Below, piece after piece: positions 15,184 to 22,982 of a DNA stretch of 28,021 nucleotides. Each line of letters starts with the position of its first letter. Within the stretch, counting starts at the first letter, position 1. Made by a program: the position numbers and the translations under genes. The notes beneath the pieces are model-generated. The model was given only the letters and a program-made list of their open reading frames with translations. It was not told the DNA's origin and made no database searches. Source of the DNA: Actinomycetes bacterium (GTDB lineage: Bacteria > Actinomycetota > Acidimicrobiia > Acidimicrobiales > SZUA-35); the NCBI GenBank assembly GCA_024227975.1, contig JAAETV010000275.1, positions 1 through 28,021 on the forward strand, given 5' to 3'.

Positions 15184-16203
15184 TCACGATGGCTTCTGGG
15201 GAAGGTGGGAGCGGAAGAAGTCCAACATGTTCTGACTCGCCATCTGCCGGGCCCGTTCATGGCCTACGCGCTCGACCAACATCGCCGACAGGTGCGGGTA
15301 GTCGGCCGGGGCTTTGAAGTTGTCGATAGGGGTGAGGTCTTCGGGACGAACGAGTAGTTGACGGCCCAGGATCGGATCGACCTGGCGCACGAGGTCGACG
15401 ATGAAATCGGCACCGACCGCGACATGTTCGGCACCGCTGATCGTTTCGACGTGTTCGAGGTGGTCGATGAAACCACCCAACGTTGGAGCGGACTCCGAGA
15501 TGAACCCTCCGAAAGCGTTCACGGCAACGAACCCACCCGACTCAGCGACCGTCCTGATCTGGGCGTCAGTGAGATTCCGCGGGTGGTCGCACAGCGCACG
15601 ACACGACGAGTGAGTAGCGACAAACGATCCGGTGGCAAGCTCAGCCAGGTGGTCGACTCCGGGCGCGGAGAGGTGGCTGACGTCGATGACCATCCCGATC
15701 CGTTCCATCTCCGCGATGGCCTCGATCCCGACGGAGGACAGGCGGCCATAGGTCTCGGTCTCGCCGATCCCGTCGGCCATCATGGTGCGCCGGTTCCAGG
15801 TCAGCGACGCCATGCGCACCCCCAGTCGCCATAGCGTCTCGAACATCGAGACCGACGAGCCAATCGGTTCTGCCCCCTCCAACGCGAGCAGCAACGCGAT
15901 CCGGCCACTCTCGATGATGGGGTCGATGTCGGCGGCCGAGTCGACGATTGCGACCTCGCTCGAATGGGTGGAGGCGATGTCGTGAGCAAGGCCGATGATC
16001 TCCAGGGTGCGGCGCAGCGCTCCCTCGCCGATGAACTGCTCCTCGGTGAATATGGGCAGCACTTGGAAGACGACCCCGCCAGCCCGAAGCGCCGGCAGCC
16101 AATCGTCACCGAAAGGATCTGCGATCCCTCGCTCTCTGCGGTGTTGGCAGGCTAGGAGGAGATCATTGTGGGAGTCGGCGATGGCCAGCGGAGTGGTGGT
16201 CAC
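15184..16203 (-). CDS. M19-family (renal-type) dipeptidase
   Basis: 339 aa metal-dependent hydrolase. The binuclear zinc ligands of the family are all visible: H12 and D14 in DSHND, E109 in LLALEGAEP, H177 in IDVSHLS and H198 in VATHSS. R209 in DHPRNLTD and D266 in VGADF, which act in substrate binding and catalysis, are also there. M19 enzymes cleave dipeptides, often with a D residue at the C-terminal side, and related amides. Start is GTG at 16203 with CAGGA seven bases upstream. It follows the hydantoinase gene by 31 bases, which places it in the same operon. It has no signal peptide, so it acts in the cytoplasm on an imported compound. Confidence 0.9.
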   Translation of the reverse strand: MTTTPLAIADSHNDLLLACQHRRERGIADPFGDDWLPALRAGGVVFQVLPIFTEEQFIGEGALRRTLEIIGLAHDIASTHSSEVAIVDSAADIDPIIESGRIALLLALEGAEPIGSSVSMFETLWRLGVRMASLTWNRRTMMADGIGETETYGRLSSVGIEAIAEMERIGMVIDVSHLSAPGVDHLAELATGSFVATHSSCRALCDHPRNLTDAQIRTVAESGGFVAVNAFGGFISESAPTLGGFIDHLEHVETISGAEHVAVGADFIVDLVRQVDPILGRQLLVRPEDLTPIDNFKAPADYPHLSAMLVERVGHERARQMASQNMLDFFRSHLPQKPS

Positions 16204-16234
16204 GGCAATCCTGTTCGCTGGGCCGCAACTGCAC

Positions 16235-17809
16235 CTATGCCAGCGGTCCGGCCGCTTTGACCATCACCCGACAGCCACCCCCGGGGACATAGGTCATTGG
16301 CACCTCATTGACCGTCGTGATGCGGATCATGTCGGGATCAGCCCCGGCTCTCACTGCGGCGTTGGTCGCCAGATCGCGGGCATCGTCGAGGCAACTGTCG
16401 CGTCCCGCATCGTCGTAGCTGTAGACACGATCGACGGTTCCGGAGGCTTCGGCAATGCAGGCTCCGTAGGCGTTGGCCACCGAGTAGTTCTCGGGGCGTA
16501 GTACCTCTGAAACTCCTGGAACGGTGTCGGCGATGAGGTGGGCTCCACCGCCAACCGCAAGCAGAGGGATTTCGGCTCGGTTGGACTTCATCCGCTCGCT
16601 CATGACCGAGACCTGTTCGTCGACCCAGGCCAGGGCGTCGGTCACCAGTTGGCGATCCAGTCCGGCCACGAGATCGGGGTCGCCGAACCCGTCCAGGCGT
16701 CCTGCGGCCAGGGAGACATCTGACAAGGTGAGGATGGTGCCACCGACGCAGATCGCATCGGTGGAGACGGCGTAGCCAACAGAATCTGGGCCAATGCTGA
16801 GGCTCCCACCGACCCCAACCCGGGGGTCTCGAACGATGGTGCCGCCACCCAAGCCCATGGAGATGAGGTCGGGCATGCGGAAGTTGGTGCGGACCCCACC
16901 CACCTCGACCGCGGCACTGGACTCGCGGGGGAAGCCGTCTACCAGGATGCCGGCATCGGCGGAGGTGCCCCCGACGTCGATCACGACTGCGTCGTTGACA
17001 TCGGCCAGGGCGCAGGCCCCCCGCATGGAGTTGGTGGGTCCTGAGCCAAGGGTGAGGACCGGGAACCGTCCCGCCTCGCCGGCGGTCATCAGGGTGCCGT
17101 CGTTCTGGGTGAGGTAGGAGTCGATGCTGAGTTGGTGAGCCGAGAGGGCCTCTTCGAATCCGTCGACGACTCCCGTGGCAACGCTCAGCAGTGCTGCGTT
17201 GAGAATGGTGGCATTCTCGCGCTCGAGGAGTCCGAGTGAGCCAATCTGATGGCTCAGCGACACCGAGAACTCGGCGCCAAGCTCATGGCGGAGTACCTCC
17301 AGAGCCCGCAGTTCGTGGTCGTTCACCGCCGGGCTGAAGGCGGCCGACACAGCAATCGCGGTACAGCCAGAGGCCACGGCATCGCCAGCCAAGCGACGGA
17401 TTGCATCCTCGTCGAGGGGAGCGATTTCGGCGCCCGTGTACTCGTTTCCGCCCTCCACGATGGCGGCCGTGCCGATGACCAGGTCGCGAATGTCGTTGGG
17501 CCATGCTGCACCGGGTCGAACGCCAAGAGATGAGGGTGCGGCGAGGCGAAGCACCGCGACCTTGTCGAGGCCCTTGCGTTGGATGATGGCGTTGGCGGGG
17601 TGGGTGGTTCCCAGCATTGCCTTGGCGACCAGGGTCTTGTCGACAGGCCCAAGCACCTTGTCGAGTGACTGGCGGATTCCGTCGATGGGTTCGGGGGTGG
17701 TGGCCACCTTGACGGCGCTGACCACCCCACCGCTTCCGTCGATGACCACCGCGTCGGTGTTCGTCCCACCAACGTCGATGCCGATTCGAAGCTCAGTGTT
17801 CTCGCTCAT
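16235..17809 (-). CDS. Hydantoinase/oxoprolinase family protein (HyuA-like)
   Basis: 524 aa. The ATP-binding N-terminal domain starts LRIGIDVGGTNTDAVVIDGS and the central domain has VIDVGGTSADAGILVDGFPR and ISMGLGGGTIVRDPRVGVGG, both phosphate-binding loops of the actin-like fold of this family. Members open hydantoin or 5-oxoproline-like lactam rings using ATP. The protein is shorter than the roughly 650-700 aa of classical HyuA, and no HyuB partner is present. Instead its ATG overlaps the stop of a DUF917 gene (ATGA); DUF917 proteins often accompany such short HyuA-like proteins. The exact ring substrate is unknown. Confidence 0.88.
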   Translation of the reverse strand: MSENTELRIGIDVGGTNTDAVVIDGSGGVVSAVKVATTPEPIDGIRQSLDKVLGPVDKTLVAKAMLGTTHPANAIIQRKGLDKVAVLRLAAPSSLGVRPGAAWPNDIRDLVIGTAAIVEGGNEYTGAEIAPLDEDAIRRLAGDAVASGCTAIAVSAAFSPAVNDHELRALEVLRHELGAEFSVSLSHQIGSLGLLERENATILNAALLSVATGVVDGFEEALSAHQLSIDSYLTQNDGTLMTAGEAGRFPVLTLGSGPTNSMRGACALADVNDAVVIDVGGTSADAGILVDGFPRESSAAVEVGGVRTNFRMPDLISMGLGGGTIVRDPRVGVGGSLSIGPDSVGYAVSTDAICVGGTILTLSDVSLAAGRLDGFGDPDLVAGLDRQLVTDALAWVDEQVSVMSERMKSNRAEIPLLAVGGGAHLIADTVPGVSEVLRPENYSVANAYGACIAEASGTVDRVYSYDDAGRDSCLDDARDLATNAAVRAGADPDMIRITTVNEVPMTYVPGGGCRVMVKAAGPLA

Positions 17810-18873
17810 CGGGGCAGCTCCACATAGTCGATTTCGTAGCCGAAGGCCGCGGGACCGACGAGGTCGAGCATCCCGTCGCGATGCCATTCGGGTGCGCAAG
17901 GCATACCGATGACGACAGCCCGATTGCCGTAGGCCAGTGCTTCGGTGGTGATTGGGTCGTGACTCTCGTGGTCGAGCAGGCAGATCAGGTTGGGGGTGGT
18001 GATCACCGGCTCGCCGTCGAGGAAGGCGATGAGGTTCTCGTTCTGGACCTCGATGCGCATCGTGGCGTCAGACCCGTGGAGATCTTCCAGGATCACCGTT
18101 GATCTCGCGAACCCATCGGTGGTTCGTCGGTCGAGGTCGACCACCTTGCCGGTGAAGAACTCGACCGACCCGGACTCGTTCAGGAAATGCTCCCAGGCCC
18201 CTTCCTCGCCGTCCTTGACGGCTTGGAGCTGACGCCCGACCTCGATGCAGTAGGTGATCGAGCCCTGGATGGCGTGCTCAGCAACCTGGGCCGCGGTCAT
18301 GGGGTAGCAGCTGATCGAGTTGGCCAGCCCGAGTTGGATCACTGCGGTGCGAGCCAGCGTCTCGGCAATCTGGTTCGTCGTCGTCTCGAACACACACTGG
18401 TTTCCCTTCTCGTCGGCCACCGACAGTGGACCAGCGGGGACGCCGGCCAGGGTGAAGACCGTCATCTCGATCTGGGGAAAGGCCCGCCGCATCGAGTCGG
18501 CATTCACGATGGGAAGACCCATCTCGGCCGCGGTGGCGATGGGCAACAAGGTGTTGAGCCCGCCCACCTCGATGGGCATGATCGCCGCTGGTTCCTTGCC
18601 GAGGTATGAGGCCAACGCTTTGACACCGGCCACGAACTCTGTGCCAGCGGGGATCTTCTCCAGGATGACCGTCGGCGCACCGATGGCGGCGGTGGTCAGA
18701 ACCAGGGCATCGGGAGGTAGGTCCTCGGCGTTGACCACATCAACCGGCCCGTATTCCTCAAGCGCCTGGTGGGCGACCAACTTGGCGATGTATGGGTCGC
18801 CACCACCCCCGGTCCCGAGAAGAGTGGCGCCGAGGCACAGCGCCTCGATGTCTTCGGCGGTCAATGTGTCCAT
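17806..18873 (-). CDS. DUF917 protein (S-methylthiohydantoin desulfurase-type)
   Basis: 355 aa. Family landmarks are the N-terminal LCLGATLLGTGGGGDPYIAK, IMPIEVGGLNTLLPIATAAE, GLPIVNADSMRRAFPQIEMT (PxxNAD) and a C-terminal beta domain with NENLIAFLDGEPVITTPNLI. Pfam now names this family after S-methylthiohydantoin desulfurase; most members have no tested function. A GGAG stands five bases before the ATG at 18873. It follows the racemase gene by 37 bases and overlaps HyuA by four. Inferred role: a hydrolytic or desulfurising step on a hydantoin-like ring ahead of, or together with, the HyuA protein. Confidence 0.85.
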   Translation of the reverse strand: MDTLTAEDIEALCLGATLLGTGGGGDPYIAKLVAHQALEEYGPVDVVNAEDLPPDALVLTTAAIGAPTVILEKIPAGTEFVAGVKALASYLGKEPAAIMPIEVGGLNTLLPIATAAEMGLPIVNADSMRRAFPQIEMTVFTLAGVPAGPLSVADEKGNQCVFETTTNQIAETLARTAVIQLGLANSISCYPMTAAQVAEHAIQGSITYCIEVGRQLQAVKDGEEGAWEHFLNESGSVEFFTGKVVDLDRRTTDGFARSTVILEDLHGSDATMRIEVQNENLIAFLDGEPVITTPNLICLLDHESHDPITTEALAYGNRAVVIGMPCAPEWHRDGMLDLVGPAAFGYEIDYVELPR

Positions 18874-18910
18874 TGCGGCTCCAAGTTCGAATTGAGTTCG
18901 GGGACGTCGG

Positions 18911-19687
18911 TCACGAGCGCGGATCGCGGTTGACGATCGGCTCGAGGAGGGGAATCCAGTCGAGCTCGCGGGCGGGGACTGAGTCGTAGCCACCAACCCG
19001 GCTGGTCCTCCAGCCATGGTCGCGGCCGAGCGTGGCCAGGAACTCGGCGTACCGGATGGGGGCGGTGATGGCGTCGATGACGGGGACCCCGATCTTCTCC
19101 TGGACCTGGCGGTAGAAGCCGAACTCGATGGTGCAGCCCAATACAACAGCATCGGCGCGGTCTTCGTCGACAGCCCGCTTGGCCTCGGTCAGGATCCGCT
19201 CTTGGGTGATGGCGGGCTCGGCCTGGAACTCGTCGACGCTCATGTCGAGGACGCGAAACGAGGCCAGATGGTGGGCGTAGCCATACTTGACGACGTTCTC
19301 GTTCATCTCGGGAATCCACTTGCGGCGGCCAACCAGAATCGAGAACTGCTCGCCGATCGTGGCTGCGATGTGCATGCAGGCCTCGGCTGGTGCGGTCACG
19401 GCCATGGGGCCGGCAAGCTCGCGGGCTGCCCGCAGGAAGGGGTCGTAGAAGCAGCCGATCACGGCGGCGTCATAGCCCTCGACCTCGGTCGCCCAGCGAA
19501 TGACTCCCATCGTCGGGCCGGACACGACAGCCTCTAGGGCGTTCCATTCGAGATGCTGCGGCCCGACGTGAGGCAGCGAGCACACGTCGACCCGGGTTGA
19601 AGGTCCTGCTTCGCGGCGCAGCTCCTCGCCGATCGGAGCGTCGTAGGCGTCGGTGCCGACGGGATTGATCCACAGGATTCGGGTCAT
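18911..19687 (-). CDS. Asp/Glu/hydantoin racemase family protein
   Basis: 258 aa, cofactor-independent racemase fold. The N-terminus MTRILWINPVGTD is typical, and the two catalytic cysteines are in place: C79 in DAAVIGCFYDP and C185 in DAVVLGCTIEFG. VPVIDAITAPI near the C-terminus matches the hydantoin racemase branch. It would interconvert enantiomers of a 5-substituted hydantoin or an amino-acid-like compound so that a stereospecific enzyme downstream can use both. Start at 19687 with AAGGG five bases upstream; longer frames run into the leader. It is the first gene of the block that continues with DUF917, HyuA and the M19 dipeptidase. Confidence 0.88.
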   Translation of the reverse strand: MTRILWINPVGTDAYDAPIGEELRREAGPSTRVDVCSLPHVGPQHLEWNALEAVVSGPTMGVIRWATEVEGYDAAVIGCFYDPFLRAARELAGPMAVTAPAEACMHIAATIGEQFSILVGRRKWIPEMNENVVKYGYAHHLASFRVLDMSVDEFQAEPAITQERILTEAKRAVDEDRADAVVLGCTIEFGFYRQVQEKIGVPVIDAITAPIRYAEFLATLGRDHGWRTSRVGGYDSVPARELDWIPLLEPIVNRDPRS

Positions 19688-19798
19688 GAGGTCCCTTATT
19701 GCCGAAGGTACCTGTGACCCTAGGAGGCGGCCCTCACCTCGGCGATAGGCACTTCGCACAATCGGCGAACGTCTGCTATGCCTCCCGCACCGATCCTA

Positions 19799-19827
19799 GG
19801 CCGCAGCGGCCCTACGCCGCCGCGGCC
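19799..19827 (-). terminator. GC-rich hairpin between chemoreceptor and racemase genes
   Basis: Arms GGCCGCAGCGG and CCGCCGCGGCC form an 11-bp stem with one mismatch and a 7-base loop, about 70 bases after the chemoreceptor stop. It probably ends that transcript. The rest of 19688-19895 should hold the racemase promoter, but I see no convincing -35/-10 pair. Confidence 0.45.
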
Positions 19828-19895
19828 CCAGATCTTCGGCACCCTAACGGAGAAGCAACCTAGAATCCCGATCGGGATAGGGCTTGGTGGATCTA

Positions 19896-21635
19896 TCAGC
19901 TGTAACTGCTGACGAGCTCGTTGAGGTCGTCGGCCATCCGCATCATCTCGTCGGCCGCAGCCTTGGTGTCGTCGGTCGCCTGGCGGGTCTGTTCGGCTGC
20001 CCCGGCCACTTCGGTGATGGTCCCGGCGATGTCCATGGTGCCAGTGGCCGCTTCCTCGACCGATCGTCCGATCTCGGTTGTGGTGTCGGACTGTTCCTCG
20101 ACCGCGGTCGCAATGCTGGTCGAGATCTCGTTGATACGGGTGATCGTCTCGCTGATCTGCTCGTTGGCGTCGACCGCACCGGAGGTATCGTCCTGGATGG
20201 CATTGATCCGCTGGGAGATTTCCTCAGTTGCGACTGCCGTCTGGTTGGCTAGTTCCTTCACCTCGTTGGCTACGACCGCGAACCCCTTGCCCGACTCACC
20301 GGCACGGGCTGCTTCAATGGTGGCGTTGAGCGCCAACAGGTTCGTCTGCTCAGCAATCGAGTTGATCACATTGATGACGTTGCCGATCTCTCGGGAAGAG
20401 TCACCAAGTTTGGCGATCTTGGACGAGGTGTGCTTCGCTACATCGACCGCACCCGAAGCCACCGAGGACGCCTCAGTGGCGCTACGAGCGACCTCACGGA
20501 TTGAGGCGTCCATTTCCTCGACGGCGGCGGCAACGGTAGCGACGCTCGACGAGACCTGACCCCCAGTGGCCGACGCCGAGGTGGCCTGGGTCGACGTGCG
20601 CTCAGCAGATTCTCCCATCGAGGAGGACACAGCGGTTAGCTCCTCGGCTGCAGCTGCGAGGCGGGTAGAGGAGCCCTTGAGCTGCTCTACCAACGACTTC
20701 AACGCGTCGACCATGACCCCGAATGCGTCACCGACCTCGCCGGGGAGCCGGACGTCCAGCAACGGTGAGGACAGCTCCCCATCAGCGATCGTCTTGGCCT
20801 GGGTGCCCATCTGGCCGACCATCTCGATCAGCCCATCAAACGAGGTGGCGAGGTCGCCGAGCTCGTCGTCTCGTGAGAGCGCCAGCGGTTCAACCGACAG
20901 TGCCCCCACCGATACCTCGCGAGCCCGTTCGGAGGTGCGTCGCAAGGGGAGAGCAATCGATCGGTTCAGGAACAAACTCACACCGGCCACAAGGAGAGTG
21001 GCTGCAATCAGCCCACCGACAATTATCGACTTCGTCGATGACACACTGTTTGCGGTGGCTTCCGAACGCACGACCAAGAGGTCACTCTCTTCGCTCCCGA
21101 GCGCGTCAAGGGTGGTTCGGATGTCGTCCATCATCGCTTTCCCGAGACCTTCCGCTACCGCCGCGGACCCAGCCTCGGCTCCATCGTTGCGACGGATCTC
21201 GATGATGCGATCGGTCTCTTCCTGGATGTCGACGAGCTTTGGTTTCAGGTCGTCCCAACGTTGGGTCTGAACCGGGTTGTCCAGGGTCAGTTCCCTCCCT
21301 GCTGTGACGTGGGCCCCAAGGGATTCCACACCGCCGCGGTATGGCTCGAGAAAGTCCTCGTCTCCGGTAGCCACGAACCCACGCATACCGGTCTCGATGT
21401 TCACCAGAGATAGGAGAACACCATCGACCTCTTCCAAGACGGCGTGGGTGTGGGCCACCTGATCGGCGTTGGTCGCTAGTTGGCCCACGTTGCGGTAGGA
21501 CATGATCCCTACGGCCAGGAACACAGCTAGTACGACGGGAAAGCCCGCCATGAGCTTCATGCCAATCGTTATCCGCCGGCCACGCGAAAGCGTAGACACC
21601 ACGCCAGATCCAGTGCCATCAGTGTGGCTCTTCAT
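19896..21635 (-). CDS. Methyl-accepting chemotaxis protein with CHASE3 sensor
   Basis: 579 aa inner-membrane chemoreceptor. TM1 is about 28-46 (LMAGFPVVLAVFLAVGIMS) and TM2 about 203-223 (SIIVGGLIAATLLVAGVSLF). Between them is a CHASE3-type helical domain with SLVNIETGMRGFVATGDEDF. A HAMP segment follows TM2 (RSIALPLRRTSERAREVS). The signalling hairpin tip is canonical: EQTNLLALNATIEAARAGES, then GKGFAVVANEVKELA (429-464). There is no C-terminal NWETF-type tether for CheR/CheB. GGAGG lies eight bases before the ATG. No other chemotaxis or flagellar gene is nearby, so it is an orphan receptor feeding a Che system elsewhere. It implies a motile organism. Confidence 0.93.
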   Translation of the reverse strand: MKSHTDGTGSGVVSTLSRGRRITIGMKLMAGFPVVLAVFLAVGIMSYRNVGQLATNADQVAHTHAVLEEVDGVLLSLVNIETGMRGFVATGDEDFLEPYRGGVESLGAHVTAGRELTLDNPVQTQRWDDLKPKLVDIQEETDRIIEIRRNDGAEAGSAAVAEGLGKAMMDDIRTTLDALGSEESDLLVVRSEATANSVSSTKSIIVGGLIAATLLVAGVSLFLNRSIALPLRRTSERAREVSVGALSVEPLALSRDDELGDLATSFDGLIEMVGQMGTQAKTIADGELSSPLLDVRLPGEVGDAFGVMVDALKSLVEQLKGSSTRLAAAAEELTAVSSSMGESAERTSTQATSASATGGQVSSSVATVAAAVEEMDASIREVARSATEASSVASGAVDVAKHTSSKIAKLGDSSREIGNVINVINSIAEQTNLLALNATIEAARAGESGKGFAVVANEVKELANQTAVATEEISQRINAIQDDTSGAVDANEQISETITRINEISTSIATAVEEQSDTTTEIGRSVEEAATGTMDIAGTITEVAGAAEQTRQATDDTKAAADEMMRMADDLNELVSSYS

Positions 21636-21719
21636 CGCTCAATCCTCCAACTCATGTGATTCAGCCATTCGTTCGCGCAACAGCGCTCGGTCAGTGACCC
21701 GAATGTGCAATCACATAGC

Positions 21720-21747
21720 TCATCGGCAGCTTCTCCAGGGGAGTTGA
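21720..21747 (-). promoter_or_regulatory. Sigma-28 (FliA/SigD)-like promoter of the chemoreceptor gene
   Basis: On the minus strand TCAA (21747-21744) is followed after 16 bases by GCCGATGA (21727-21720). The flagellar sigma consensus is TAAA, about 15 bases, then GCCGATAA, so the match is 3 of 4 and 7 of 8. The start point would lie about 78 bases before the ATG. Confidence 0.5.
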
Positions 21748-21948
21748 GCACCAATACGCAACAGCTCATCCCCGGCCAAAGTCCCGGAAGCCACAACGAC
21801 CTTCGCCACCGGGTCGACGGTGTTTCAAAACCCCACCACCCAGCGGAGGCGGAACCGGAATCCGAGGACTGCTTCATGTCGGTGGTGAGCTAGAGGTGTC
21901 GTACATGGGGTTTGGCGCCGGTTGGACAATGGCTTGATACTGCGGTTA
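21748..21948. other. Intergenic stretch between chemoreceptor promoter and tetR operator
   Basis: Part of the 343-base gap between the divergent chemoreceptor and tetR genes. Apart from the sigma-28-like promoter on its left and the palindrome on its right I see nothing convincing: only short frames without family resemblance and no RNA-like fold. Confidence 0.4.
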
Positions 21949-21962
21949 AACAAGTACTTGTT
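21949..21962. promoter_or_regulatory. Perfect palindromic operator before the mutase operon
   Basis: AACAAGTACTTGTT, a perfect 14-bp palindrome, ends 16 bases before the GTG start of the tetR gene that opens the mutase operon. It is the likely binding site of that TetR protein. Confidence 0.65.
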
Positions 21963-21978
21963 CGGCTAAGTAGGCTAG

Positions 21979-22554
21979 GTGGTCACCGTCAAACAGCGAG
22001 AGAACAACCGCGGCGTGGCCTTACTGGATGCGGCGGCGCTCCTCTTCGCCGATCAGGGCTACCACCGAACGACGATTCGCGATGTCACCAGTGCAGTCGG
22101 GATGGGCCCGGGGTCCTCCTACTACCACTTCGCGTCCAAGGCCGAGATGCTGCTCGCCGTGTACAACGAGGGTGTCAAACGGGTGATGGCGTCGGTTCAA
22201 TGTGGGCTCCAGGCCAGCGGGAGCGACCCGTGGGCCCGCTTGGAAGCGGCGGTGATCGGCCATGTCGAAGCCGTTCTCGCCCCCACGGCCTATGCCAGGG
22301 TCATCGTCGCCGTATTGCCCGATGACGTCCCCGAAGTAGAGGTCGACCTGCGCCGGGCCCGGGCCGGATATGAGTTGCTGTGGAGGCAGCTCATCGATGA
22401 TCTCGGTCTCGACACCGACCGCGGGTTGCTGCGTCTGTTCCTGCTCGGAGCGGCCAACTCAACCCAGGTGTGGTACCGGCCCGGTGGGCGCTCACCGGCG
22501 GATATCGGGTCCGCCTTTGTCAGCTTCCTGCGTCAACCCTTGGAGGAGCAGTGA
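21979..22554 (+). CDS. TetR-family regulator, first gene of the B12 mutase operon
   Basis: 191 aa from GTG. The HTH reads TTIRDVTSAVGMGPGSSYYH with FASKAEMLLAVYNEGV (about 31-66). Its C-terminus carries WYRPGGRSPADIGSAFVSFL, seen in TetRs that control acyl-CoA metabolism (my recollection). The stop codon overlaps the GTG of the B12-binding subunit (GTGA), so regulator and enzyme are translationally coupled, which is unusual because TetR genes are more often divergent from their targets. A perfect palindrome just upstream suggests autoregulation of the entire operon, perhaps by an acyl-CoA made or used by the mutase. No strong ribosome site is visible. Confidence 0.88.
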   Translation: MVTVKQRENNRGVALLDAAALLFADQGYHRTTIRDVTSAVGMGPGSSYYHFASKAEMLLAVYNEGVKRVMASVQCGLQASGSDPWARLEAAVIGHVEAVLAPTAYARVIVAVLPDDVPEVEVDLRRARAGYELLWRQLIDDLGLDTDRGLLRLFLLGAANSTQVWYRPGGRSPADIGSAFVSFLRQPLEEQ

Positions 22555-22982
22555 CCGATCCAATCCGAGTTCTCGTCACCAAGATCGGACTCGATGGCCA
22601 CGACCGCGGAAGCCGCATAGTTGCGACCTACCTCCGCGACGCGGGCCATGAGGTCATCTACACACCCCCATGGCAGGAGATCGACGCCGTCGTAGCCCTC
22701 GCTGTCCAGGAAGACGTAGACGTCATCGGCGTGTCTTCACTCGCCACCGATCACCTGATCATCCCCGACCTCATCACCGCGCTACGGGCAGCGGAGATGG
22801 CCCATGTTGGAGTGGTCGTTGGCGGAATCATCCCTGCCACCGAGCATCAGCTCCTGACCGATGCCGGTGTCGATGCCATCTTCGGTCCTGGTTCCTCCCG
22901 GGCCGAGATCGTCGCCAGCGTCGAGGCCCTCGGGAACCGTGTCCACGAACAGAAGTTGTCATCAGGAGAATTCGCATCGTGA
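22551..22982 (+). CDS. B12-binding small subunit of an acyl-CoA mutase
   Basis: 143 aa cobalamin-binding domain. The hallmark DxHxxG is DGHDRG (D15, H17, G20), where the His replaces the lower axial ligand of adenosylcobalamin. [14 protein letters not shown] supplies the SxL strand and [11 protein letters not shown] the GG motif; DAIFGPGSS closes the fold. In methylmalonyl-CoA mutase this domain is usually the C-terminus of the large chain; a separate small subunit is the arrangement of isobutyryl-CoA and 2-hydroxyisobutyryl-CoA mutases. Start GTG at 22551 follows GGAGGA closely and overlaps the tetR stop. Its own stop overlaps the GTG of the large subunit. Confidence 0.92.
   Translation: MTDPIRVLVTKIGLDGHDRGSRIVATYLRDAGHEVIYTPPWQEIDAVVALAVQEDVDVIGVSSLATDHLIIPDLITALRAAEMAHVGVVVGGIIPATEHQLLTDAGVDAIFGPGSSRAEIVASVEALGNRVHEQKLSSGEFAS

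Noticed and set aside
22670..22978. The mutase large-subunit frame opens upstream at 22670 and could add about 100 residues.
   Set aside because: The extension overlaps the B12-binding gene and is Arg/His-rich shadow sequence. The GTG at 22979 with an AGGAG upstream and a 4-base overlap is the natural start.
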